From positions 682,001 to 746,000 of the forward strand of contig JAIUCV010000116.1 of NCBI GenBank assembly GCA_026724425.1: 64,000 nucleotides of DNA, written 5' to 3'. The notes under the pieces were generated by a model, which searched no databases, was not told the DNA's origin, and saw only the letters and a list, made by a program, of their open reading frames with translations. The position numbers and the translations under genes are program-made. Positions 48,035-60,061 of this stretch are shown one piece after another (the first letter of the stretch is position 1; every line of letters starts with the position of its first letter). The DNA is from Erythrophleum ivorense (lineage: Eukaryota; Streptophyta; Magnoliopsida; Fabales; Fabaceae).

Positions 48035-49126
48035 GTTTCTACCTATCCCATTCTATTTCCGGAGGAAAATCCCCACTTTCCATTCTGAAGCAAAAACGAC
48101 AACAAAGAGTTGGAAAAAAAATAAAAAGAAAGCAAAATGGTTGTAATGGAGGAAAATCTGAACTGGACTTGAAATGGCGCTCAATAAGGGCTTCCATTAA
48201 TTTGGATGCTAAATCTGGCCTAAAATGAACTTGCCAACAGATTATCTTGATCTTATTCAAAAGGCCAAGAAAGTTATAGCTAATAGATTATCTGCTTCTC
48301 CAAATGTTGTGTTTTGTAAATCATCTATATTCCTCCTTCTTTTTTTTCCTCTTAACCCAATTTTTTTCACCATATCAGTCACCATTAAATAAGACAAAAA
48401 TCTGTGGCTTCGTTGGTAAAGACATAAATTTTTTTTGTCGGGGAAGAAGCAAACGTGCAATCAGAATTGTTATCAAAAGACAATATCAAAAGGCTAAAAA
48501 GTTCAGCTCAGCCCACTGAATCAAGGTCGAGGCGTTTGATAGTTCTACAAGGGTAAAGCTTTTTTTTTTTTTTTCCCTAAATAAGCTGAAACAGAGAGTT
48601 TCTTGTTTTTCAGATTTTGCTCATTAATGTTGATCTGTCTTAGGTTTTGAGCATTTAACTCCCTTGCTGAACTTTTTGAATAATTTCAATTGGGTTTTGG
48701 ATATTGATATACCTTGATCAAGCTTTTTGAATAACTGGAATTGGGTATTGGTTTAATTTCATGATTCTTTTAGTTTTATTAGCGATGGATCATGTGCTTC
48801 TTCTTGATATAGAATCAATCTAACATGACAAATTTTTATAAACTTTCTTCAATTTGTAGTTTCTGGGTTTGTTGATGTAAAATTTCCCTTATGAATATCC
48901 AAGTTTTGCTTATCTCCAGTGCTTGTTTGTGTTATTAGGCATAAGCCAGCAATGTGTCTTTGTGCTCTTCTCATGGAGATGAGATGGAGGATGATGACAA
49001 GGAGGACCTAAGATTTTTCCCACCTCTTCATGCTTAAAGATTTTTAAAAATGATGATGAGGGAGAACAGAGATGTAAAGCCTATTCTATTGAAAGTTGGC
49101 TTAGCTCTAACTCTTTCTATAGCAGG
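48035..49126 (+). repeat. Right arm of the inverted repeat: native 5' region of the CHUP1-like gene
   Basis: Includes the putative promoter, 5' leader and the first 25 or so codons of the gene starting at 49050. It pairs with 46200-47245. Confidence 0.88.
48973..49011 (+). promoter_or_regulatory. Upstream ORF (12 codons plus stop) in the CHUP1-like 5' leader
   Basis: ATG at 48973 reads MEMRWRMMTRRT and stops at 49009-49011, 38 bp before the main start at 49050. The left arm keeps the same ORF with the same length and one changed residue. An upstream ORF so close to the start may lower translation of the main protein; this is inference. Confidence 0.6.
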
Positions 49127-51317
49127 ATTTCTCTTCTCTCGCGTCAGAATTAGAAGAATCAAGCCCTCTACTAGTTGGCCCTCAGACCGCCCTTCAGGTT
49201 TCTTTCTGCTTCTATCTGTATATCATTATTTTTCTTTGGTGTTATTAATTTGAATGATGAATCCAAATTCTAAAGTGATATTATGTTTGTACAATGCCCT
49301 TCCCAGGTCATGACAGTGGAATTAGTTTGGATAGAGCACAACACAAAGGTGATCTTCCGGCCGTAAAGCAAGCTTCTAGATCTAGTTCTTTCAACACTTT
49401 TTCAGATGGACATATTCTGGATACGGTAAGTTACAGCGTGAAAAATAGTATTTTTCTGATTGAAATTTATTAGCTTTGTCAAATTTTTTTTGGGTGTAAT
49501 TGGCTTTCATAGTTGTGTCTAAGGATACTTTTGAGGAAACAAATAATTATGTAGCTGTTATTTTTTGATGGTGCATTGGCATTATGGAAAACCAGCTAAA
49601 ACTGCTAAGCTATTTTCGTTTTACTAAAATAGGGTCATTACATTTCCTTAATTTCAGGAAGAAATATTCATCAAGAAGGTGATCAGTGACAGTTCCCCCA
49701 TTGGTCTCTCGCCTGGCAGTAAACAAAGTGGAGAAAAAGATGAGTTCCTCCTGAGCGAGTTCAATGATCTTTTGAAATATGCAGAACTACCAAGGTCAAA
49801 AGTAGGATCTCCTCCTAAAGCATGTTTAACTCCAGAAAAGGATGACTATGATCAAGAGATCAAGCATCTCAAGAACGTGATCAGAATGCTTCAAGAGAGG
49901 GAAAGAAGTCTTGAGGTTCAACTGCTTGAGTACTATGGTCTTAGAGAGAAAGAAACAGCAGTTATGGAGCTCCAAAACCGGTTGAAGATAAGCAATATGG
50001 AGGCAAAGATGTTCGATCTGAAGGTCGAGACCTTAATGTCTGAAAATCGGAGATTAGAAGCACAAATGGCTGATCATGCAAAACTTGTAGCTGAGCTTGA
50101 GGGGTCAAAAGCAAAAGTCAAACTGCTCAAGAAGAAAATTAAGTATGAAGCTGAACAGAACAGGGAACAGATAAAAAACCTTCAACAAAGAGTTTCCAAG
50201 TTGCAAGACCAAGAAGACAAAGCTGCTGCTGCTGCTAGTGATCGAGATGCACAAATGAAGCTGCAAAAGCTAAAGGACCTTGAGTCTGAGGCAGAAGAGT
50301 TGAGGAAGTCTAATTTCAGATTGCAGATAGACAATTCTGACTTGGCTCGAAGATTGGATTCTACTCAGATCCTTGCGAATGCTGTTCTGGAAGATCCAGA
50401 GGTAAACAAGATTTGAGTCAATCTACTTTCTTCCTTCAGTCACTGTTGTTGGATGCAAATTTACCGTGTACTTCTGGATGCAGACAGATGCTCTTAAGGA
50501 AGAGACTGAGCGTCTTAAACGAGAGAATGAGAGCTTGACGAAGGAAATTGAGCAACTTCAAGCAGATCGATGTTCAGATGTTGAAGAATTAGTCTATGTA
50601 CGGTGGATAAATGCATGTTTGCGATATGAGCTAAGGAATTATCAGCCTCCACCCGGTAAAACAGTTGCAAGGGACTTGAGCAAAAACTTAAGCCCTACAT
50701 CTGAGAAGAAAGCCAAGCAACTTATACTTGATTATGCAAATACTGAGGGGATAATGGACTTTGATTCAGACCAATGGTCCTCTTCCCAGGCTTCTTCCCT
50801 TACAGACTATGCAGATGGTGATGATTGCTCTTCTTTTGGTAATTCTTCTGGTCCCAGAACTCACACTTCAAACAAGAATAATTTTTTTCGCAAACTTAGG
50901 CGACTGATCAAAGGCAAAGATAGCCATCATCGCCCCAGTCAGCTCCCCAGTCAGCTTTCACCGATAGAAAAATGTGGGTCTCAAGACAGCAATTCCCCAC
51001 ATTTCAGTTCCAGTGTATCAATTGGCAATGATACGGGTCATAAGAGTGAGTTTGCAACTCCCACTTGGATATCTAGAAGTTCTTCTGATGTCCACAGGTT
51101 GACAAGTTTGAAGGAAGAGTACAGGACAAATTCGGATAGCATTGTCCTGGAAAGCTCAAAGAAGTTTAGTCTAAGTAAAATTTGCCTTGGTCCTTATTCA
51201 GATTCCCTAGGCATGGAGAAATCTCCATTGATGAAATATGCAGAAGCTTTAAAAGACTCCGGTGCAACTTCTAAACATAACTTTGGTAGAAGATCAGCGT
51301 CATACAGTTCATTTTAA
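49050..51317 (+). CDS. CHUP1/AR791-like coiled-coil protein, complete, 4 coding exons
   Basis: Exons 49050-49197, 49307-49425, 49658-50401 and 50484-51317 splice in frame to 614 aa. The N-terminus has a short hydrophobic segment at about residues 11-30 (ILLKVGLALTLSIAGFLFSR), as in CHUP1, where such a segment anchors the protein in the chloroplast outer envelope. Residues of about 135-335 form a long heptad-rich coiled coil (ERERSLEVQLLEYYGLREKE). The family signature VEELVYVRWINACLRYELRN at about 370-389 and ARDLSKNLSP follow. The C-terminal 200 residues are Ser-rich and end RRSASYSSF. CHUP1 links chloroplasts to actin during movement; this shorter relative is closer to the AR791 type, whose role is less clear. 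The proline-rich stretch of CHUP1 is absent apart from QPPPG. Confidence 0.9.
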
Positions 51318-51930
51318 CTTTCTAGCTATATGTGTAGGTTTTATATTTTCTTCAACTGTAGATATTTTAGATTAGCAGAGTGTACAGAAGTGAATGCTAC
51401 TATACCGTGTTACATTAGCCATTAGGATCTATTCAGACACAAACCGTGTTGTGAATAAATAATGCACTTTCAAATGTATAGTAAGCATTCATCTATACAA
51501 ATTTGGTTGAGAATCACCATATAGTTACCTTGTAGTGTGTACCACTTGCTGTGTGTTGATGGCTTCTCTGTATTTAGTAGTTCCTAAATTAATTATATTT
51601 GAAAAATTTGTCGAGATTCTTGGAGTTGTTAAAGCAAATAATAAGATTCTCTTTAACCTGCCTCTCCTTGCAAGAGCAACGCTGAATCACACATTATATA
51701 TGTCATATATATTATTTACCCCCAAAAAAAAATTCATCATGTTACGTCCCAATTCATTGTCGTAAGCCAATTGAATTATTTAATCCAATCAAGGTCATGA
51801 TTGCAAGAAAATGAAAGTGAAAGAAAAGATCTGAAAATCAAGAGAAGAGAGAGATGGTATGGGAAGGAAAGTACTGAAAATTGTTGGCAAATGGAGCAGA
51901 AAGAAAATGAAGAACAGCTAAAAAATGTAC
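51318..51930. other. 3' flank of the CHUP1-like gene
   Basis: Probably 3' UTR at the start, with candidate polyadenylation signal aataaataat near 51452. Nothing coding is recognised after that. Confidence 0.55.
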
Positions 51931-51939
51931 GGAAGCGGC

Positions 51940-52190
51940 GAAGTTCTTTCTTTGTTTGATGGATTCTATTTCAAACTAGCATTTTATACTATATGCAAAA
52001 TATCACTTTCTGCTATCCTCCTAAAATGTGTTTTGACAGTTTTATACTGCCTTCTTAAAAGTAAATTGATAGAAACCAAAAGTCAAACAAAAAAATTTTT
52101 ATTATACATTGAAAACAAACATTAGCTTTTTTAGTAAAAGTTGTCTAGTCTCCTAAAGAAATGGAATAAAGCTACACTAAGGTTATTAAC
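51940..52190 (-). repeat. 3' LTR of Copia E (approximate)
   Basis: Similar to 54038-54291. Both end in a ttattaac block on the plus strand. Confidence 0.75.
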
Positions 52191-54037
52191 TATTGGCTAA
52201 TACTCCTCTTTAAATTTAGTGCTATTGAACACTTCTACAAGTTCTTTAAGCATTAGCCTAGGCAATCTTTTAGTGAAAATATTAGCTTGATCCTTAGAAC
52301 AATAGTGTTGTATGATCTTTAGACCTTTCTTCTTCATTTTCTCTATAGAAGTGATACTTGATTTTGATGTCCTTTGTTCTACCACAAAACATAGAATTTT
52401 TTACTATGGCCATTGCTGACTTGTTTTCATATAATACAACTATTGCTTCCTTGGATTCAATCTTCAAATCAATTAAGAGTTTCCTTAATCATATTGCTTG
52501 ATTCACAACATGTACACTTGCTATATGCTCTTTTACTGTAGTGGATTGAGCTATCTTGCTTTTTGGTGATCCAGCATACCTTTTTTGAACTAATGGTGAA
52601 ACAATTGTCTAACATGCTTTTCATATCATCTCTTGATCCTACCCAATCATTATAGTGTAGCTTACCAGCTTTGCTACCTTCTCATGGAATGTCACTTCTA
52701 TGTAACTTTTAACAAACCTCTAATCATTATGTTTATGATACACAAAACTTTTAGGTTGTTCCTATTTGATAAGAAAGCTTTTAGTTATCATTTTTACGTT
52801 CAATATTTTCACATTTTTTTGTCAAGTACATCACAAAAAATTATTGTGAAAATGCATCTTATATTTTTTCTCAACCATTTTACCAACACTTACAAGGCTT
52901 TAGCTAATTTCAAGCAAAAATAACACATCATGAATAATTTTTGTACTTGAAGCAGTCTTAATGGCAACATTTCTTTTACCTTGTACCTTCAAAAAATTAT
53001 CATCTCCTATCGTCACCCTTGACTTGTACCTCTTATTTGGGAACAGAATAGCTCTATTTTATAAGTCATGTGGTGAGTGTAATCGCAGTTAATTAACCAT
53101 GTTTCATACTATGAGCTAAGTTGACAAGGTTTCTTGGAGAACTATAAATGCACACAAGAATTGTGAATACACAAACTTTCATCTAGTCAAGATATTCAGC
53201 TACTTGTGCCTTTTGTGGTTGTTGCTCTGCCTTAGCCCTAAAGACCTTTTCCACATGTTCTATTTGCTTGCAAAATTTGCACTGCACTCTAAGTCAAAAC
53301 TAATAATATTTTTTAAGATGACTTTTCTTGTAACAGTAAGAACAAAGTTGAAACTTATTCTTTTTTCTTTTGGATATGTTTTCTCACTCACTTTCCTCTT
53401 TCTTGCCATTTTTCTTATTTGTTTTCTCCCAAATTCCAGAGTTTGTTTGGTTCCTTCCTCTTTGGTTTCTCAAGTCTAATTGTTTTTCTCTGCTCCGTAA
53501 CTTGAACAGAGTTTACTAACTAGCTAAAATGAATTGAGAAATATCTTTTAAGCCTTTTAAAATGGAAATCCTTGCTTCAAATTTTTCAAGAAAGCTTACT
53601 AGTACCTTCCCCACAACATGTTTTTCAAGAAGGTCCTCATTAGATAGCCTAATATGATTCATAGTCTTCATAATTCTATCCGTATACTTCTTGACTAGTT
53701 TTGTATCCTTCATCCCAAGGAGTTCAAACTCTCTCTTTAGTTTTAACACTAGCATCTATTTGGTTTTTTCACTTTTTTTAAATTTATCCTTTAACTTATC
53801 CTGTGCTTCCTTTCCAATTTTACATACCATGATCTTTTTGAAGATGATTTCCGTGACAATAACATGAATAAGTAACAATGTTTAGAACTTTTTTTTTTGC
53901 ACATTTCTCAAAGCGATACTTCATTTGAGCTATTGTGTTGTTGTCTCTCAAAGAAGGAGGATCAATATCCCTTTTTACAACATCCCACCAATCTAATCCT
54001 CTAATGGAGAATATCAGAAAACTAAATAAAGGAGAAA

Positions 54038-54291
54038 AAGGTCTTTCATTGGTTTATATATTTCATTTCATACTAGCATTTTATACTTGCGCAAAACATC
54101 ACTTTCTCTGCAGTCGTCTTAAAATGTATTTTAGTAGCTTTATATTACTTTCTTAAAATGTGACTTGACAGAAGTCAAAAGTTAAATAAAAAAAAAGTTT
54201 TGTCATACATTTAAAATAAACATTAACTTTTTTTAATAAAAGCTATTTTGTTTTCAAAGATATAAAATAAAGCTACGATAAGCTTATTAAC
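54038..54291 (-). repeat. 5' LTR of Copia E (approximate)
   Basis: Mate of 51940-52190, located next to the Gag end of the element. Confidence 0.75.
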
Positions 54292-54519
54292 CGGGTAATA
54301 ACCATAGACTTGGTATTGCAATAATACTATTACGTCACTAGGTTTATTACACAAATATTACCTCTGTTTCTGTTTCCTGGTACTTTTGCCTTTATACATA
54401 TTGATTTGTCCTTTTGTACTGAATATGATGGTAAATTTACCAAACTAGACTTATTCACCATGGACTATAAAGAAATTGAACGTAATGAAAATCTTCATCA
54501 GAAAGAACATTCCTGATCA

Positions 54520-57500
54520 CTATCTTGCTTCTGGACCAGAGGCAGCTTCAAGATCAACAACATTCATCTCAAATGAGCAGTTTGATTTCGGCATTTGTTC
54601 ATCTGTGCCCCATTTTTGTTCACGAGCGGCTTCCATTTCTAAGCACTCTTTCAATTCTGTCACAATGTAACTCATGGATGGCCTTTGGATAGCGATTGTA
54701 GGCACACAAGCTATTGCCGCTTCCACAGCCTTCCACATGGAACCCAAATCAAAATCTCCCTGCAGCCTTGGATCGACAATTTGTTGTAAATCTCCTCTTG
54801 CTAGAAAAGGGGTAACCCAATTCACAATGTGAGTGTTCTCATAACCTTTTATTATTGCTGGCTGCCCTGTAATAAGCTCCAAAAGCACAATGCCAAAACT
54901 ATAAACATCACTTTTTTCAGTGAGCCTATTGGATGAGTAGTATCTGCATAAGGAAACCAATCTGCGTCATGTCCGTACTCTTGAAATTAAAAAATTGTAA
55001 TCTTAAAGCATTGAAAGGTATGTTTTGATTGAAGAGAATGGAGGAGATGGAAATGAAAGGAAATGTTTGTTTTAAAACTGAATTAAGGGAGATGTCTAAA
55101 CCAAAACTTCCCTTCCCTTCTCCTTCATTCTCTTCGATCCAAACATACTCCAAGTTATCAGATCAGGGCTAAAAATTCTCTAGTTCACCTTTTCCCGATT
55201 TCAGTTGGCACAAACCATGAGTAGCGTATGCTATAATTTTTCAATTCTAAAGCATTTGGTCAAATAGGTTCTAGACTGTACCAAATCAAGTAATTAACCT
55301 AAAAGCTTAAGGATTATGTGAGTTGAAACATGTCAACCACATGCCATGTATTAATTTTCTTTCATAAAAGCTACTTATTTAAATTGTCAAAGGAAGTGGG
55401 CGAGCTTCTTTCACTTTTTTGAGAATAGCCCTGAAGTTAGCACTAGTAAATGTGCATTTGCTGTAACATGCAGATATGTTTGAAGGGATGTTCAACTTAA
55501 AATTTTCTGATTTTGTGTCGTGTTAAAATAAAAAGCACAGTACCATCTTTGTATTACAAATAACTTACTCTGGGTCAAGGTATCCGAATGTGCCAACAAC
55601 TACAGTTGATATATGACTTCCATTTTCAGTTGAAAAGAACTTTGAGAATCCAAAATCAGCAACTTTTGCCTGCATTTTCTCATTTAATAAAATGTTTGCT
55701 GTCTTTATGTCTCTGTGGATTATAGGAGGCTTGCAGCCATGATGTAAGTACTCGAGCCCTAAACATGTAAGTTCCAATATTAGTTACCTTCCAGTCATAT
55801 TAAAATGAAGAATACACTATGTAGACAGTCTCCTCGCTAACCTTGAGCTGCGTTAACTGCTATCTGAATCCTATTTTTCCAACTTGATAATTCTTCCCTT
55901 GCACCTATTGATAGTCATAGTCACAGAAATATGGTAAGATTTCTCATTTACTCCTAGATTAAGTAATTATGCAAGTATGAATGCCCTGAATAGATTTATA
56001 TGACTGTACCTGAAAGACACTCCTCTAAGTTCCCGTAAGGCATGAATTCATAGATGATTGCAGTGTGTCCATCTTCATTACAATATCCAAGGAAGGCAGC
56101 TAAGTTTCTATGATGAACTCGCATTAAGAGTTCTGCCTGGAAATACACAGAATGTAATGTAAGTGATTTGGTTCATAGTACTTAACAGGAAAAGTTTTTC
56201 AGAAACAGAATGAACTAAAATTTCCGAGGAGGGAAGAGCATGCCTCTGTCTGAAACTGCTTAGAGCCTTCGGATGATCTTGGTGAGAGCATTTTGACAGC
56301 AACTTGCGCGTCATCAGACAAGAAGCCATGATAAACAGTTCCAAATCCTCCTTTCCCGATCATTTTCTGGAAGTTATTGGTAATAGCCACTATCTGGGAG
56401 TATGTGAACTGTTTATTGTTTGACTTCAGCACAACCTCTTCGTGTGATCTCAGAGGTTGATTTGCTGCTAAACGAAGTGATTGGTTTTCATGATTAGCAT
56501 AATTTGATGTACATTATACATTACACTTGAAATGCTTGTCCTTTTTTTTTTTTTTTAATTAGAAATCACGCACAAGTCATTTTGGATATTGCAATTTAAA
56601 GGTCATAATACTCTCAATCTAGCCGGGGATTGAAAGAAATATCAATTTGCGAACCTGGTTTTCTGCTGCATCTCCATCTCCAAATAATGCTGACTACAAT
56701 ACCCAGTACAATAAAAAAGACTACTGTTGAAAGAATGGCTGCAAGTAGTGGAAAAGTATTCTTTTTGTCCTCTTTGCATGGAGCCATCAGACAAAGATCC
56801 GGATTGCCATCCACACTGTGATCATATCAGTTTTTTCTCAAGTTATTGAAGAAGGAAATCAATTAAATATTTAAAGTTGCAAGAAAAAGCAAGGTCCTCG
56901 GCTGTGATGCTTAGGTGATCAGTATCAAGTTCATGATACTAAATGAAAACAAACCTCAACAAGAGTGACCCATTAGTTGATCTTTCCTTGAGAAGTGACG
57001 GAATTACACCAGAGAGTCTGTTTCCTGATAAATTTCTGCAAAAAGAAATATGTCAGACGGTCCTTGTAACTTTTAAGTGAGGTATAGCAACAACTAAAAA
57101 CTCCGGCAACTTACAGAGTCCTCAAGTGTGGCAATTGTAAGAAAAAATCAGGCAGTGGTCCGGCTAAGCTATTGTTTGATAAATCCCTGAAATAAATGCA
57201 TAGTTTTGCTGAAGTTAAAATTATTGTATATAGTAATCAACAGTTGCTTGAGGGATCTGTGGTATTCATAATGGGAAGTACAGTAATACTACTTGTATTA
57301 AATATTTGAATGTGAGTAATGGTGTTGTTAAATTCAAACTCACAAGTATTCTAAAGATTTAAGCATGGAGAATGATACAGTAATTTTTCCTGACAAGCTG
57401 CTGGAGGCTAGATTTCTGCATACAGTTCACATAAGTTTGTCAACTTAAAGATTATGTCTCTAATTTCAATTTAAATATAAAAAATGCTTACAATGCAATT

Positions 57501-60061
57501 ATTCTAGGTGCATTATATCCATTGTAACTGCAGTTAAGTCCGTCCCAAGAAGAGTACATTGGTGCACAGGGATCTCCTTGCCATGATTTAACCAATATGT
57601 AGGTTTTTTTGATGTCCAAGATAGCATTAACTATAATTTTCACAAGCATTTGATGCCAAAATTAGAAATTTTCTTAACTTTTCAAAGAACTAATTATAAA
57701 AAGACCAAAATCCCATTTTGATCCTTCATAGATGACCCTGATATCAATTATGCAGTTAAGACTCAAAAGTTTATTTATATTTCAACCCTATAGAATCTTT
57801 GATTTTATAAAGATTGTATGGTGTCATTTTAGTACTGCCAAATTTGAACAAAATTATACTTGTAAATACCAAAGTGATACAAAAATCTTTTTAGAGAGCC
57901 AATTGATATTGGAGTCATCTTTAGAGGATCAAATTGGGGTTTGAGTCTAAAAAGAAAGTACAAAGGATCTGTCAAGAAAGTGAGAAACAACTAACCATCT
58001 TCTTGGTCCGTAGGTTCCTGAGAGAAATCTTTCTCAACGTAAATCTCCATTGCATTGAGAATGGGAGGAAGGGTGGAATTTGGTTTCTTGTGCATAGAGA
58101 ACAAGAGCTTGGGTCCCCCGATGGATAGATTACTATAAATTGTAGTAGATTTCAAATAAAGAGGAATTAGAGACTCATACCACAATTTGCCATTCAATAT
58201 AATGTTGAATTCCCTGTGTTCATTTTCCTGGAGCTCCTCAATCTCAGCAAAGTGCATATAAGCATAGAACTTTGAAATAGAATCACCGGTGTCAAACAAA
58301 AATTCCAGGGAATCATTACTATTTGTTGGCCTTACAGCAGTCCTCATTACTATTGATGGTGGTTGATATGAAGTTTTTTCCAGGGTATCAATGGTGAAGG
58401 TAGTGCTCAGTGATTGACAATCAGGTAAATTGTAAGGAAACCAAATTCTGTCGTAAGCATCTTCATTGTACCTACATGTTATCAAACAAGAAGGAAGTTA
58501 AATGTCATTTTTATCAAGCCACGTAGAAGTTGAAATGAATGTGGCAGAAGCATGGCGTTGTTACAAAAACCATTTCAAATCAAAATTTTGCCTTGTATTA
58601 GAGATTATAATGAAATTATTCATAAGCTTTTACTAAATAACTTAAAGTTTTAGATTGAATTGGTTCCTAATATATTATTAGAATCTTTATGATGGGTCAA
58701 GATTTTGATCTTTGTCGCTTTTTATTCTTCTCAATTATAATTTAAGTTTTAGCGATAGATATGATGAGTCTATGTTTTATTCACACTTTAAACTTAGTGG
58801 ATTTTTGTGTGAGGAGATGGGTTAGAAATTATAATAAAATTATTTGTAAGCTTTCATTTAATTATTTAAATTTGAGTTAAATGGGTTCTTGACAAACCAT
58901 TAAATAAATGCTCATCCTTGGTTCTAGTTATATCTCTAACAAGTTTTTTGAGCTTATAGTATAGACAAAGCACATCTCCACCTATCTTGTGCTGAAACTT
59001 TATTTTTACTATGAAGCTCAAGGGCAGCAAAGAGACTTTGATACTATGTAAAGCACTATTTTATCGCACTATTTTATCCTAAGACGCTGTTAAGCAAAGC
59101 CACACTAATAGTTTTATTACCCTCTCTAACACTCGACATCAAGGAAAATGCTTTCGTATACAACATACAGATCATGTAGTTCTTATAGACTTAACTGATA
59201 AGAAACTCACCTCACTATTTCGTTGGTTGTTGAACCCAAGTCAAAACGTCTATATAGAGCTAAGGATCCAGACTTGGTTCTATAACTGGAATTATGGAAA
59301 TGCCTCAGCTCCAATGCTGATATAAAAGGAGTTCCCCTACTAGTGTTCAACAAGCAAACATATACATCATCCATCAATGGCACATGTAAAATCTCCTTGA
59401 TTACAACATGAGAGGCATTGTCAAACCTCACGGTGTCCCACAAGTTAACTCCCATATAAAGATTAAACTGGGGCAGATGGTTCAGACCATCATAGTTACC
59501 ATACATGAAAGAAGCTCTGACCAAGTAAACTGTATCTCTGCCTTCTGGAGGTCTTAGAGTATAACAATTCCTCTTACCCTCAGGAAAACTTCTCACATTT
59601 TCAAATGTTTTTTGAAGAGTTTCAGAAATGAACCTGACACATATGTTCTTGTTTTCTCCAGTATCGATGAACTTTGAATCTGAAGTGTAGGGTATCTCAG
59701 TTTTGCCATCAGTATAGCCAAGCTCATCAGGTAGGCCACAGTCAATGCTAATAGAGCCTAAAATTATCCACACAAGTTAGTATCAGAACAATTTGTTTAC
59801 CTAAAAGGGAAGTCTACGAATATAAATATATATATATATATTTTATATAGATTTTGATGCAAGTTCAGAGCAGTAGGTAAAAGAAAAGTACTCACCACCT
59901 ACATCATCTAATTTCCTTCTGGCTTGTTGGTGATGTATAGAGTTCTTCTCTGCGGCCAGAACTACGGATTTTCCATCGAATTCTTCAATGGCAAACGCTG
60001 ATACAGAGACAAACCATAACAAAAAGCACCAAGCCCATTTGCATCTAAATTCCCGAGCCAT
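54520..60061 (-). CDS. Malectin-like / LRR receptor-like serine/threonine kinase, complete, 13 exons
   Basis: Exons, 5' to 3': 60061-59896, 59757-59211, 58471-57996, 57630-57492, 57415-57344, 57186-57115, 57035-56955, 56815-56655, 56467-56244, 56136-56010, 55904-55842, 55758-55569, 54943-54520. They splice in frame to 913 aa. The order is signal peptide (WAWCFLLWFVSVSAFA), malectin-like domain (SIDCGLPDELGYTDGK to about residue 390), a WQGDPCAP hinge, three LRRs (LDLSNNSLAGPLP), transmembrane segment at about 539-562, then the kinase. Kinase motifs are intact: GKGGFGTVYHG, VAVK (K630), HRDIK (D726), DFG (D744), DPEYY. The Arg before the catalytic Asp makes it an RD kinase. This is the LRR-I type (IOS1/SIRK-like), plasma-membrane receptors often tied to defence or symbiosis. 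The exon 9 donor is GC instead of GT. Ligand and role cannot be told. Confidence 0.95.
55018..55151. mobile_element. Small foldback/MITE-like element in an RLK intron
   Basis: The ends ggtatgttttgattgaagag and, inverted, ggagtatgtttggatcgaag pair for about 45 bp around a short loop, within the last intron of the receptor kinase gene. It has no coding capacity. Size and structure fit a MITE. No clear target duplication was found. Confidence 0.65.

Larger units (their letters stand above)
51940..54291 (-). mobile_element. Copia LTR retrotransposon E, internally deleted
   Basis: Direct repeats of about 250 bp at about 51940-52190 and 54038-54291 share actagcattttatact and other blocks. Between them, on the minus strand, are Gag at 53516-53900 (LKREFELLGMKDTKLVKKYT), a protease/pre-integrase region at 52700-53050, and RNase H at about 52197-52640 (RTKDIKIKYHF-like sequence, then YCSKDQANIFTKRLP). 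Integrase and reverse transcriptase are missing, so the 2.35-kb element cannot be autonomous. LTR edges are approximate and I found no clean target duplication. Confidence 0.82.

Noticed and set aside
55018..55151. Foldback as a microRNA precursor
   Set aside because: Pairing is near-perfect along the arms with TIR-like ends and sits in an intron, more like a MITE; no evidence of a defined mature small RNA.
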